Of a stretch of DNA of 45,663 bases, positions 18,115 through 26,642 are shown one piece after another. The position numbers were made by a program, and so were the translations under genes. Each line of letters opens with the position of its first letter. The stretch's first letter is position 1. Under the pieces are notes generated by a model that searched no databases, was not told where the DNA came from, and saw only the letters and a program-made list of their open reading frames with translations. This stretch comes from an uncultured bacterium (GTDB taxonomy: Bacteria > Bacteroidota > Bacteroidia > Bacteroidales > Bacteroidaceae). The stretch covers positions 1 to 45,663 of the forward strand of contig CALZUQ010000021.1 in assembly GCA_945829425.1 (NCBI GenBank), written 5' to 3'.

Positions 18115-19383
18115 TCACCCTATGTTGAGGAATAACGTTATGAACCCGTCCTTTTCGAGAGTGCCGCATGCACCGTTGGAGCATGAGTCTTCGTCGAACG
18201 TCTCGACGCTGTCGGGCGTTATACCCGGGGCGTATATCGCAAACGGCACAGGCTCTGCGGTATGTGTGCGGTGGTGAACAGGTGTAGGATGGTCGGGGAG
18301 TACGGCAATGGCTACAGGCTCCGCCTCGTCCTTCAACGCTTCGTAAATCCTTCCTATCAGTCTTCTGTCGAGGTCTTCTATCGTCTGAAGCTTCAGAGCC
18401 ATATCGCCGTCATGCCCTGCCTCGTCGCTTGCTTCCACATGGATGTATATGAAGTCATAGCCTTCTTTCAGTGCCTTGATGGCAGCATCAGCCTTGCCCT
18501 CGTAGTTGGTGTTGTAAAGTCCTGTAGCACCTTCTACGTTGATACACTCCAATCCGGCATAGTGTCCTATTCCCCTTATGAGGTCTACGGCGGTAATCAC
18601 CGCACCTCTCCTCACTTGTCCGTACTGTTCCGAGAGGGTCTTCATATGAGGACGGTAGCCTCCAGCCCATGGCCATATACTGTTTGCCATGTCCCTTCCC
18701 TCGGCTTTGCGCTGCAAGTTGAGAGGATGTTCGGCGAGGAGCTTCTGCGATTTCACTATCAGCGTGTTGATCAGTTCCGCCGTCTCTTCCGCTGTCAGCT
18801 CTGTGTCTCCCTTCGATGTCTCGGCAGGTGTTACGAGGAGTGGCTGCCATTCCTTCCCTGGCACGTCATGGGGTGGGGTGCATACGATGTCCTTGCTTCC
18901 TCCATGTATTACGAGCAGATGTCTGTACTGTATTCCTGTATAGAAGTCTATACGGTGTTCGCCGTATCGCTGTGCTATGTCCTCGTCGTTGGCGAGGTTT
19001 TCCTGAAGGTATTTTATCAGTACGTCAGCGTCGGCAGTGTCGAGATGTCCGCAGGAGTGGTTCTTTATCTTTCCGTCTTCTATGCAGATGAGGTTGCAGC
19101 GTATCGCCATGTCGCGTGACGAGAGTTCTACGCCTATCGATGCTGCTTCCAATGGTCCTCGTCCCTCATACACCTCGTTCTGGTCGTAACCCAGTATTGC
19201 AGAGTTTGCCACTTCCGACCCCGGGTGGAAACCCTCCTGCACGGTCTTGAGCATTCCCGTCATGCCCTTTCGGGCTATCATGTCCATGTATGGTGTCTCG
19301 GCATGTTGAAGGAGTGTCTTGCCTCCCAGTTCGTCGTTATGCCAGTCAGCCATGCCGTCACCTAATATAATAATGTGTCTCAT
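18115..19383 (-). CDS. ApgM-like enzyme of the threonine cluster (putative homoserine kinase)
   Basis: A 422-aa alkaline-phosphatase-superfamily protein annotated by family as cofactor-independent phosphoglycerate mutase (ApgM). Metal-binding motifs are visible: LGDGMADW at residue 7, NSAILGYDQNEVYEGRGPLEAASIGVEL, HVEASDEAGHDGD and LPDHPTPVHHRTHTAEPVPFAIY. It sits between thrA and thrC, exactly where homoserine kinase would be expected, and no ThrB of the GHMP kinase type is in the window. It has been proposed that Bacteroidetes ApgM homologues in this position act as homoserine kinase. That fits the context, but the sequence alone cannot separate it from mutase activity. Confidence 0.85.
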   Translation of the reverse strand: MRHIIILGDGMADWHNDELGGKTLLQHAETPYMDMIARKGMTGMLKTVQEGFHPGSEVANSAILGYDQNEVYEGRGPLEAASIGVELSSRDMAIRCNLICIEDGKIKNHSCGHLDTADADVLIKYLQENLANDEDIAQRYGEHRIDFYTGIQYRHLLVIHGGSKDIVCTPPHDVPGKEWQPLLVTPAETSKGDTELTAEETAELINTLIVKSQKLLAEHPLNLQRKAEGRDMANSIWPWAGGYRPHMKTLSEQYGQVRRGAVITAVDLIRGIGHYAGLECINVEGATGLYNTNYEGKADAAIKALKEGYDFIYIHVEASDEAGHDGDMALKLQTIEDLDRRLIGRIYEALKDEAEPVAIAVLPDHPTPVHHRTHTAEPVPFAIYAPGITPDSVETFDEDSCSNGACGTLEKDGFITLFLNIG

Positions 19384-19423
19384 TATGTTTCTTTGCTTTG
19401 ATGTTGTTGGAGTAGCTTATGTT

Positions 19424-19449
19424 AAGGTGGGGGCTGTTAATTCCCACCT
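19424..19449. repeat. AGGTGGG palindromic repeat, variant loop
   Basis: AAGGTGGG, loop GGCTGTTAATT and CCCACCT. It lies between the ApgM-like gene start (19383) and the thrA stop (19455), again within the operon. Confidence 0.75.
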
Positions 19450-19454
19450 ATTAA

Positions 19455-21890
19455 TTATATGTTGGCTATGGACATGATATTTGCAAACACTCCGGCAGCT
19501 GTCACCGAGGCTCCGGCACCATATCCTTGTATCAGCATAGGATATTTCTCATATCGTTCTGTGTTGAGCATGACGATGTTGTTTGAGCCTTCAAGGTTAT
19601 AGAACGGATGGCTGCTGTCTACCTCTTGCAGCGAGACAGAGGTCTTTCCCTCTGACAATTGAGCCACGAAGCGCCATTTCTTCTTCTCCTGCTCCAGTTT
19701 CCTGCGTTTCTCCTCAAACTGTGCGTCGAGTTCCGGAAGACGACGCCAGAAGTCATCTACAGTGCCTTCGAAATACTCCTCAGGAATGAAGAGGTGCTTC
19801 TCAACGTCGCTCTGCTCCACGTGATATCCGGCTTCACGCGCCAGAATGATGAGCTTCCTTATTACGTCGATGCCCGAAAGGTCTATGCGTGGGTCTGGCT
19901 CAGAATAACCCTGCTCCTTGGCGTGGCGCACGGTCTCTGAGAACGGCACGTCGGCAGAGATGTCGTTGAAGATGAAGTTCAGCGTTCCGGAGAGGACGGC
20001 CTGAATCTTCGTGATGCGGTCTCCGGAGTGTACAAGGTCGTTGATGGTGCCAATGATAGGAAGTCCGGCGCCCACATTCGTCTCGAAGCGGTATTTCACG
20101 CCGTGTGTCAGTGCCGTCTCCTTAAGTTTGTGGTAGCTCTGATAGTCTGACGATGCAGCGATTTTGTTGCATGCCACAATGCTTACGTTGTGCTCCAGGA
20201 GTGTCTGGTACATGGCGGCAACGTCTGCCGACGCTGTACAGTCGACGAAGACACTGTTGAAGATGTTCATGTTCAGTATGCCGTCAAGGAGCTTCTGGGT
20301 GTTGCTCTCCTCTGCCTTGTCGAGCAGGGTGTTATAATTCCATAGGTCTATGCCCTCGCGCGAGAATATGGCTTTCTTCGACGATGCTATGCCCACGACG
20401 TTGAGGTTCAGACGGTTCTCTTTCTTCAGCACCTCCTGCTGGTCTCGAATTTGTTCTATCAGCTGGCCTCCTACAGTTCCTATTCCGCAGATGAAGATGT
20501 TCAGTACCTTATATTCTGAAAGGAAGAAGCTGTCGTGGATGACGTTGAGTGACTTGCGGAGGAATTTCTCCTGCACGACAAACGAGATGTTCGTCTCCGA
20601 CGCTCCCTGCGCACATGCTATGATGGATATTCCCGACCTTCCGAGTGTGCCGAAGAGTTTTCCCGCTATGCCCGGTGTGTGTTTCATGTTCTCTCCTACG
20701 ATAGCTATCGTGGCGAGCCCAGACTCTGCCGACATGGGGTACATGGCGCCTGTCTCTATCTCTTTACGGAACTCGTTGTTCAGAACATCTACGGCAGCCT
20801 TGGCGTCGCTGTCCTTGACACCTATCGACGTAGAGTTCTCTGACGAAGCCTGTGAGACGAGGAATACCGATATGCCGTTGTCTGCCAGTGCCGTGAATAT
20901 TCGTCTGTTGACACCTATCACGCCAACCATCGACAGACCTGTCACTGTGATGAGCGTGGTGCCCTTGATGCTTGAGATGCCTTTTATAGGCTTGTTGTCA
21001 TCGTCAATCTTTTCCTTTATCAACGTTCCCGGATGTTCGGGGTTGAAGGTGTTCTTTACCTTGATAGGTATGTTCTTCACACATACGGGATATATGGTAG
21101 GAGGATAAATCACCTTTGCGCCGAAGTTACATAGCTCCATGGCTTCTATGAACGACAGCTGGTTGATGGTGTAGGCGGCAGGTATGACGCGTGGGTCGGC
21201 GGTCATGAAGCCGTCGACATCGGTCCAGATTTCAAGAACGTCGGCATTGAGTGCTGCGGCGATGATGGCAGCGGTATAGTCTGAACCGCCACGGCCGAGG
21301 TTTGTCGTCTCACCGTTGTTCTTGTCCTTCGAGATAAAGCCAGGGACGAGCGAGATGCGGGGGAGGTCGGCAAAAGTTTTCTTTACAAGTTGTGTGGTAA
21401 GATCAGAGTCGAGGGTGTGCTTCTTATTCTTAAACTCGGTCTTTATAAACTCACGGGAGTCAAACCATTTCGCTCCCTCTATAAGCGTAGCGACAATCTG
21501 CGACGACAGACGCTCACCGTAGCTTACTATGGCGTCCTGAGTCTTCGGCGAGAGGTCGTGGATAAGGTACACACCGAAATAAATGGACCTCAGCTGCTCG
21601 AAGAGTGCATCGACGTTGTTGAACAGTTTCTCACGTTTCTTCGTGTCGGTTATTATGGTGTCGATCATCTTATGATGCCTGTCCACCATGCTTTCAAACG
21701 ACTGCCGCCATTCCTCTTTGCCTTCCAAGGCGAGGTGCGACGTGTTGATAAGTGTGTCTGTGATACCGCCCAAGGCGCTTACTACTACTACTACGCTCTG
21801 CTCGCGTGCTTCCTGGAGTACAATCTTCTTAAGACTCAGGATGCTCTCAACGGAACCTACGCTTGTTCCACCGAATTTTAAGACTTTCAT
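19455..21890 (-). CDS. thrA: Bifunctional aspartate kinase / homoserine dehydrogenase
   Basis: 811 aa, matching ThrA fusion length. The N-terminal aspartokinase starts KVLKFGGTSVGSVESI, with FISKDKNNGETTNLGRGGSDYTAAIIAAALNA in the catalytic core. Two ACT-like regulatory segments follow (TLITVTGLSMVGVIGVNRRIF and TIAIVGENMKHTPGIAGKLFG). The NAD(P)-binding homoserine dehydrogenase begins at ICGIGTVGGQLIEQI, with TNVGAGLPIIGTINDLVHSGDRI and LSGTLNFIFND further on. It catalyses the first and third steps of the path from aspartate to threonine and heads the thrA, ApgM-like, thrC cluster. Feedback control by threonine through the ACT domains is likely from the family. Confidence 0.97.
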   Translation of the reverse strand: MKVLKFGGTSVGSVESILSLKKIVLQEAREQSVVVVVSALGGITDTLINTSHLALEGKEEWRQSFESMVDRHHKMIDTIITDTKKREKLFNNVDALFEQLRSIYFGVYLIHDLSPKTQDAIVSYGERLSSQIVATLIEGAKWFDSREFIKTEFKNKKHTLDSDLTTQLVKKTFADLPRISLVPGFISKDKNNGETTNLGRGGSDYTAAIIAAALNADVLEIWTDVDGFMTADPRVIPAAYTINQLSFIEAMELCNFGAKVIYPPTIYPVCVKNIPIKVKNTFNPEHPGTLIKEKIDDDNKPIKGISSIKGTTLITVTGLSMVGVIGVNRRIFTALADNGISVFLVSQASSENSTSIGVKDSDAKAAVDVLNNEFRKEIETGAMYPMSAESGLATIAIVGENMKHTPGIAGKLFGTLGRSGISIIACAQGASETNISFVVQEKFLRKSLNVIHDSFFLSEYKVLNIFICGIGTVGGQLIEQIRDQQEVLKKENRLNLNVVGIASSKKAIFSREGIDLWNYNTLLDKAEESNTQKLLDGILNMNIFNSVFVDCTASADVAAMYQTLLEHNVSIVACNKIAASSDYQSYHKLKETALTHGVKYRFETNVGAGLPIIGTINDLVHSGDRITKIQAVLSGTLNFIFNDISADVPFSETVRHAKEQGYSEPDPRIDLSGIDVIRKLIILAREAGYHVEQSDVEKHLFIPEEYFEGTVDDFWRRLPELDAQFEEKRRKLEQEKKKWRFVAQLSEGKTSVSLQEVDSSHPFYNLEGSNNIVMLNTERYEKYPMLIQGYGAGASVTAAGVFANIMSIANI

Positions 21891-22074
21891 TGTTTGCTAT
21901 TGGTATGAATGATTTAATTTCTCCCTGCTGTCCGCCGATACGTGGGGTGGAATGGGGAGAGGCGTTAAACTTACGGCATCCTTACGCCCTCCTCAGACTC
22001 TGATGCTCCCTTCCATACAACAGAGGGCGGCAGCAGAAAAAGCCTGCAAAGCTGCGCAAAGTCCGTTCAGGCTG

Positions 22075-22134
22075 CAAATTTACAAAAAAAAAATGAGCGG
22101 AAGCATGGTTTTTCTAATTATTTGTGTAATTTTG
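22075..22134. promoter_or_regulatory. Divergent promoter region between thrA and the FAD protein gene
   Basis: A -7 match TAAATTTG on the minus strand (22075-22082) faces thrA with a leader of about 185 nt. TAATTTTG on the plus strand (22127-22134) faces the FAD protein. Neither has a clear TTTG at -33, so the call is partial. The long thrA leader has short complementary stretches, but I could not identify an attenuator or leader peptide. Confidence 0.45.
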
Positions 22135-22247
22135 CAGAATAAAAGGAAAAAAATGTCACAAAAAGAACTTTTTTTCCTGTTATTCATGTCTTAAATGGTA
22201 TTTTTCTCACACACTCCCTCCTCGTCCTGCGGGAAGTGTAAAACGAC

Positions 22248-22271
22248 GGTGGGAATTAATAGAACCCACCT
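22248..22271. repeat. AGGTGGG palindromic repeat upstream of the FAD protein gene
   Basis: GGTGGG, an 11-nt loop and CCCACC, identical in the core to 16597-16619 and also preceded by GAC. It lies 12 bp before the start codon at 22284, so it occupies the ribosome-binding region. Confidence 0.8.
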
Positions 22272-22283
22272 AAATTAAAAACA

Positions 22284-23861
22284 ATGATAAAAGAAATTCA
22301 AATCAGGGTTCTCCCAAATATCGCTGCACAAGAGTCTCAGCTGAAATCTTTTCTACAGCGTGAGTACGGTATTCCTTCTGCCGCCGTCCGACATGTCCGT
22401 GTCCTCAAACGATCTATCGACGCACGTCAGCGGAGGGTCTTCGTAAATATCACACTGCGGGTGTATCTCAACGAAGAGCCTGCCGACGAGGCCTTCGAAC
22501 ATGTGGAATACCATGATGTCTCTGAGGCTCAGCGTGTCATTGTCGTCGGGGCGGGTCCCGGCGGACTCTTTGCCGCCTTGCGTCTCATAGAACTGGGACT
22601 TTGTCCTGTCGTGCTGGAACGGGGAAAGGATGTTCACGAACGAAAGAAAGACCTCGCACGCATCAAGGGCGAGCAACGTGTCGACAGCGAGTCGAACTAC
22701 TGCTTCGGAGAGGGTGGGGCAGGAGCTTATTCTGACGGCAAGCTATACACTCGCTCAAAGAAACGTGGCTCCGTGGAGAAAATTCTCCGTGTCTTCTGCC
22801 AGCACGGGGCACCGCTCTCGATACTCTCCGACGCTCATCCACATATCGGCACAGACAAGCTGCCGGGAGTCATAGAAGCCATGCGCAACACTATACTGCG
22901 CTGTGGAGGAGAGGTGCATTTCCAGACGAAGATGACGCAGCTGCTCACTCGCAACGGCAGTGTCGTGGGAGTCGTGGCAAACGGGAAGGAATATTCCGGA
23001 CCAGTGATCCTCGCTACAGGCCACAGTGCTCGCGATGTCTATCGTTACCTCTCTACGGCAGGGGTGTCGCTGGAGGCAAAGGGCATTGCCGTCGGCGTAC
23101 GTCTTGAACATCCCTCACAACTTATCGACCAGATACAGTATCACTCCAAAGACGGCAGGGGGCGTTTCCTTCCTGCTGCAGAATACAGCTTCGTGACACA
23201 GGTGGAAGGACGTGGGGTGTACTCTTTCTGCATGTGTCCCGGAGGATATGTCATACCTGCCGCAACAGACAGCGAGCAAATCGTGGTAAATGGAATGTCT
23301 CCAAGTTCGAGGGGAGGAAAATGGTCGAACAGCGGCATGGTGGTAGAGATACAACCGGAGGATGTCACGCCATACATCAGCGGAGACATGACCTACGAAG
23401 ACAAAGCCCTCAACGTCATGGCATTTCAGGAAAGTTTGGAGAAGTTATGCTGGCTTCAGGGCAACAGAAGTCAGACGGCTCCGGCGCAACGTATGGCAGA
23501 CTTTGTCAACGGAAGGCTCGGGACGTCCCTGCCAGCTTCATCCTACGCCCCAGGCCTTGTCGCCTCGCCACTGCATTTCTGGCTCCCCGACATCATATCC
23601 TCACGTCTCAGGGAAGCCTTCCGCGTCTTCGGAAAGAAGTCGCATGGCTTTCTCACCAACGAGGCGTGTCTTATTGCAGTAGAGACACGTACCTCCTCGC
23701 CTGTCCGCATAGTGCGTGATGCAGAAACCCTGCAGCATGTCACGATGGAAGGACTCTTCCCGTGCGGCGAGGGGGCAGGATATGCCGGAGGCATTGTCTC
23801 TGCCGGTATCGACGGCGAGCGATGTGCGGAAATGGTATCCGAATATCTTGGAAGACTATAA
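22284..23861 (+). CDS. FAD-dependent oxidoreductase of the COG2509 type
   Basis: 525 aa. The N-terminal 80 residues form the family's small alpha/beta domain (LPNIAAQESQLKSFLQREYGI, RSIDARQRRVFVNITLRVYL). A dinucleotide-binding fold follows (VVGAGPGGLFAALRLIELGLCPVVLERG). Typical stretches are RVDSESNYCFGEGGAGAYSDGKLYTR, PHIGTDKLPGVIEAMRNTI, CMCPGGYVIPAAT and the C-terminal FAD motif LFPCGEGAGYAGGIVSAGIDG. The reaction is unknown; the family is usually called an uncharacterised FAD-dependent dehydrogenase. It is transcribed alone, with the strong repeat hairpin at 23865-23904 just past the stop. Confidence 0.93.
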   Translation: MIKEIQIRVLPNIAAQESQLKSFLQREYGIPSAAVRHVRVLKRSIDARQRRVFVNITLRVYLNEEPADEAFEHVEYHDVSEAQRVIVVGAGPGGLFAALRLIELGLCPVVLERGKDVHERKKDLARIKGEQRVDSESNYCFGEGGAGAYSDGKLYTRSKKRGSVEKILRVFCQHGAPLSILSDAHPHIGTDKLPGVIEAMRNTILRCGGEVHFQTKMTQLLTRNGSVVGVVANGKEYSGPVILATGHSARDVYRYLSTAGVSLEAKGIAVGVRLEHPSQLIDQIQYHSKDGRGRFLPAAEYSFVTQVEGRGVYSFCMCPGGYVIPAATDSEQIVVNGMSPSSRGGKWSNSGMVVEIQPEDVTPYISGDMTYEDKALNVMAFQESLEKLCWLQGNRSQTAPAQRMADFVNGRLGTSLPASSYAPGLVASPLHFWLPDIISSRLREAFRVFGKKSHGFLTNEACLIAVETRTSSPVRIVRDAETLQHVTMEGLFPCGEGAGYAGGIVSAGIDGERCAEMVSEYLGRL

Positions 23862-23864
23862 TTT

Positions 23865-23904
23865 TTATAGGTGGGTTCTGTTCATCAATAGAACCCACCT
23901 ATAA
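23865..23904. terminator. Perfect 15-bp hairpin of the AGGTGGG repeat family, likely bidirectional terminator
   Basis: TTATAGGTGGGTTCT (23865-23879) and its exact complement at 23890-23904 have a 10-nt loop. It begins 4 bp after the FAD protein stop and also supplies the stop codon of the opposing SMEK-like pseudogene. It belongs to the dispersed palindromic repeat family. Confidence 0.7.
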
Positions 23905-24344
23905 TCAATCCAAAACCTTTTATACGTTGTTCTGGCTTGATTTCCGGTTTCAAATTCTCTTCAACCAATTTGGAAATATGCTTCTGTTCGGTTGCTGTCA
24001 ATGTCTGAAACTTCCGCAAGATGTATGTGATGTCAATAATATCATTACTTGGTTCAAAAACCAAACCTTCAGGAATTGCATATTGTCTTTTCCTGAGTTT
24101 GTCGCAATCTTTAGAAATCGAAAGGAATTTGAATCTATATCCGTGATATTGTGACATATCGACCTTGGATATTGATTGCTGAATTTTTTCAAACGTAGCA
24201 GTTGAGGATACTTGCCAAATCTCCTTTTTTTTCATAATCTGCCAAATCAACACCTGGAGCATTGGGAGTCTGGCTGTTGATATTAGTAAGAGTGTTCAGC
24301 CGTTCTTCCACTATGCTAAAATAACGTTCACTATTCATACGCAT
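23885..24344 (-). pseudogene. Broken SMEK-domain-like gene
   Basis: Translation from about 24344 gives RMNSERYFSIVEERLNTL, then INSQTPNAPGVDLADYEKK, and then changes frame. The other frame continues EIWQVSSTATFEKIQQSISK, YHGYRFKFLSISKDCDKLRKRQY and FEPSNDIIDITYILRKFQTL. The two parts read as one SMEK-like domain, usually found at the N-terminus of defence-associated proteins. The frames are joined at an A8 run (minus strand, near 24223-24231), where one fewer A would restore the frame. About 30 residues expected between the first helix and the VDL motif seem missing. The 3' end runs into the palindromic repeat, which provides the stop codon. The family assignment is from memory of the motif pattern. 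Confidence 0.55.
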
Positions 24345-24540
24345 TTACCGCGCAATTTTAGACACATCTATTACGCCTTGCAAAGATACGATAAATTTTG
24401 CAAACAACCAAAGAAATTCTTGACAATCTCGCGTTTACGCCTCATTTTGTGGCGTTTTTTTGGGTTTGTAGCTGACCTCCTCTTAATTATAGTCCCTGTC
24501 AACCTTTAATATGACCTTAACCTCCTGTTCTCAAAGGCAT

Positions 24541-24600
24541 CTCTCATCTCTAATCTCATTTCTCCAAGCTCATTTCTCTCAGCTCATTTCTCTCAGCTTG
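24541..24600. repeat. Short tandem repeat (CTCATTTCTCTCAG-like)
   Basis: About four degenerate copies of a 14-15-bp unit resembling AGCTCATTTCTCTC lie in a gene-free stretch running from 24345 to 25184. No promoter or gene was found in that stretch; it is made of the repeats listed separately. Confidence 0.6.
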
Positions 24601-24617
24601 TATATTATATATGTAAA

Positions 24618-24676
24618 TCCACAGAACACACGGAACACACAGAAAAGAAAACCGTGTCCCTCCGTGTCCACAGTGG
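24618..24676. repeat. CCGTGTCC/GGAACACAC palindromic element, copy 1
   Basis: CCACAGAACACACGGAACACAC faces CCGTGTCCCTCCGTGTCC with complementary arms. Related copies lie at 32377-32430 and 34108-34170. Confidence 0.55.
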
Positions 24677-24736
24677 AAAAAACAAAACGACAACTTAAAC
24701 AACTTCTACAACCCTAATAATAAAAAGTTGTTATCA

Positions 24737-24790
24737 GTTGTCCCTGTTGTCGTCAATAACAAGTTAAGGTTAAAGTTAAGGTTAAGGTTT
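24737..24790. repeat. 54-bp direct repeat with hexamer tract, copy 1
   Basis: An exact 54-bp match to 25125-25178. It begins GTTGTCCCTGTTGTCGTC and ends in a run of GTTAAG/GTTAAA hexamers. The pair brackets the two TGAACGC elements at 24869-24956 and 25007-25095. Confidence 0.85.
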
Positions 24791-24868
24791 TAGAGGTTTC
24801 AAGTTTCAAGGGGTTTCAGGTTTCAAGGGGTTTAGAGGTCAAGGTCAAGGTTAATTCTTTGATAGTAA

Positions 24869-24956
24869 TGAACACAAATCTCCGCAAATGTTCCGCAAAT
24901 TCAAGAAAATATTATTTCACGATAATTTACGGCTAATTCACGGTAATTCGCGTTCA
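24869..24956. repeat. TGAACGC...GCGTTCA element 1
   Basis: Starts TGAACACAAATCTCCGCAAA and ends CGGTAATTCGCGTTCA. The left arm is built from CCGCAAAT units and the right arm from ACGGCTAATTCACG units; the ends are inverted copies. A hexamer tract follows on each side. Confidence 0.7.
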
Positions 24957-25006
24957 AAATACAGTTAAGGTCAAGGTTAAGCTCAAGGTTAATTCTTTGA
25001 TAGTAA

Positions 25007-25095
25007 TGAACGCAAATCTCCGCAAATGTTCCGCAAATTAAAGATAATAATAATTTCACGATAATTCACGGATAATTCACGATAATTCGCGTTCA
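25007..25095. repeat. TGAACGC...GCGTTCA element 2
   Basis: 89 bp with the same arms as element 1 and intact TGAACGC/GCGTTCA ends. It ends 90 bp upstream of the recombinase start. Confidence 0.75.
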
Positions 25096-25124
25096 AAATA
25101 CAGTCAAGGTTAAGGTTGTCTTCT

Positions 25125-25178
25125 GTTGTCCCTGTTGTCGTCAATAACAAGTTAAGGTTAAAGTTAAGGTTAAGGTTT
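25125..25178. repeat. 54-bp direct repeat with hexamer tract, copy 2
   Basis: Identical to 24737-24790 and ending 6 bp before the recombinase ATG at 25185, so the hexamer run occupies the place of the ribosome-binding site. Confidence 0.85.
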
Positions 25179-25184
25179 AAAACT

Positions 25185-26396
25185 ATGGCTACAACAAGAT
25201 TCAAGTTCCGTGCCTCTTCTGTTTCGGGGAAACAGGGTACGTTGTTCATTCAGGTGATTCACAAGCGTGTGGCGCGTCAGGTCAGCACGTCGTATAAACT
25301 CTATCCTGACGAATGGGATGCCGACAGTCAGTCGGTCGTTATTTCGAAGAATATGACTTCCGACCGCAGCCAGTATCTCCATACTTTGCAAAAGACGTTG
25401 CAACGTGATACGTCACGCCTGCAAATCATCATTCTTGCGCTTGATCATAGCCGCAAGGAGTATCACGCAAAGGATGTGGTGAAACGGTTCTTGAAGAAAG
25501 AACAGTCCAATGAATTTACAGTATTTGCGGAATCGCTTATCGACAAAAAGAGGGAGGAGGGACATCTGTCCCTTGCCACCAAATACCAGTCCTCACTCAA
25601 CAGCCTCAATCGCTTCCTCATAGGTCGTCAGCTCACCTTCGAAGACATGGACTCCTCGCTGATGCTCAGCTATGAGAATTATCTGAAAGACCATGGGCGA
25701 TGCCCCAACACCGCCTCTTTTTATATGCGCAACCTCCGTGCTATCTACAATCAGGCTGTGGAGCAGGGACTCACTCCGCAGAACCATCCTTTCGCCCGTG
25801 TCTATACAGGCATTGCCAAGACCGTAAAGCGAGCCGTCAACATTGAGGAGGTGCAGAAAATCAAGACAAAGGAACTACCTGCCGACTCCACCATTGACTT
25901 CTCCCGCAACATCTTCCTTTTCAGTCTCTACACCTGCGGCATGTCGCTGACCGACATTGCCCATCTATTGAAAAGTGACCTGCAAGGCGATTACCTCTCC
26001 TACTGCCGCCAGAAGACGGGGCAGCGCATCACCATCCGTTGGGAACCCTGTATGCAGAAGCTGGTCGATAAATACAAGAATGATGATTCCCCTTACCTGC
26101 TTCCTCTTATCACTCGTCCCGGTGAGGACGAGGAACGGCAATACCAGAACATGATACATCTCATCAACCATCATCTTAAGAACTTGGGCGAAGCGTTGGG
26201 GCTTTCCACCAACCTCACATCCTACGTGGCACGCCACTCCTGGGCAAGTATTGCCAAGAGTCAGGACGTCCCTGTATCAGCCATCAGCGAAGCGATGGGA
26301 CACACCACCGAACGCACAACACGCATCTACCTGAAGTCGTTCGACAATACCCTTGTTGACTGTGCCAACCAAAAGGTACTCAGTGCGATAGCATAA
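25185..26396 (+). CDS. Tyrosine site-specific recombinase (likely DNA invertase)
   Basis: 403 aa. The open frame extends upstream through the hexamer repeat, but ATG 25185 (MATTRFKFRASSVSGKQGTLFIQVIHKR) matches Bacteroidetes integrase starts. It has an N-terminal arm-type domain, a SAM-like core-binding domain (about 105-215) and a catalytic domain. Lys277 (RQKTGQ), Arg350-His351 (ARHSWAS), His373 (GHTTERT) and nucleophile Tyr382 (RIYLKS) are present. The first catalytic arginine, expected in the F-R-GM block, is Cys251 (FSLYTCGMSLTDIAHL). IntDOT is a known recombinase lacking that arginine, so activity is still plausible. It is directly followed by 26-bp inverted repeats and a upxY gene, which suggests it inverts that promoter segment. 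Confidence 0.92.
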   Translation: MATTRFKFRASSVSGKQGTLFIQVIHKRVARQVSTSYKLYPDEWDADSQSVVISKNMTSDRSQYLHTLQKTLQRDTSRLQIIILALDHSRKEYHAKDVVKRFLKKEQSNEFTVFAESLIDKKREEGHLSLATKYQSSLNSLNRFLIGRQLTFEDMDSSLMLSYENYLKDHGRCPNTASFYMRNLRAIYNQAVEQGLTPQNHPFARVYTGIAKTVKRAVNIEEVQKIKTKELPADSTIDFSRNIFLFSLYTCGMSLTDIAHLLKSDLQGDYLSYCRQKTGQRITIRWEPCMQKLVDKYKNDDSPYLLPLITRPGEDEERQYQNMIHLINHHLKNLGEALGLSTNLTSYVARHSWASIAKSQDVPVSAISEAMGHTTERTTRIYLKSFDNTLVDCANQKVLSAIA

Positions 26397-26431
26397 AGAA
26401 TGGAGGGGAAAATAGTATGTTGTGCAAAACG

Positions 26432-26457
26432 CTTCATCTCTTGGTAAGAGATGTATC
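26432..26457. repeat. Left inverted repeat of the invertible segment
   Basis: 26 bp, an exact complement of 26643-26668. Each copy has internal dyad symmetry (CATCTCTT-GGT-AAGAGATG), as expected of a recombinase crossover site with two binding half-sites. Confidence 0.9.
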
Positions 26458-26467
26458 TAATCTGTGG

Positions 26468-26499
26468 CAAAGGTATGAAAAAGTTTTCAAACAGCCAAA
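26468..26499 (-). promoter_or_regulatory. Consensus promoter inside the invertible segment
   Basis: On the minus strand, TTTG (26496-26499), a 20-bp spacer and TACCTTTG (26468-26475). It currently points toward the 3' end of the recombinase gene. Confidence 0.8.
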
Positions 26500-26642
26500 T
26501 AATTATGGAATTATCTTTGAAAAATTGGCAAAATTGTTGATTTGAGCCACGTTGAACTGTTCTCCAAAACGTGATACAAATGTTGAGCGAAAAATCTGAC
26601 CCCACTTCCTTTCTTGTTGATAACATGCACGTTACGTTGCCC

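Noticed and set aside
21891..22074. Threonine attenuator in the thrA leader
   Set aside because: Some stems can be drawn, but no Thr/Ile-rich leader peptide or clear terminator was found.
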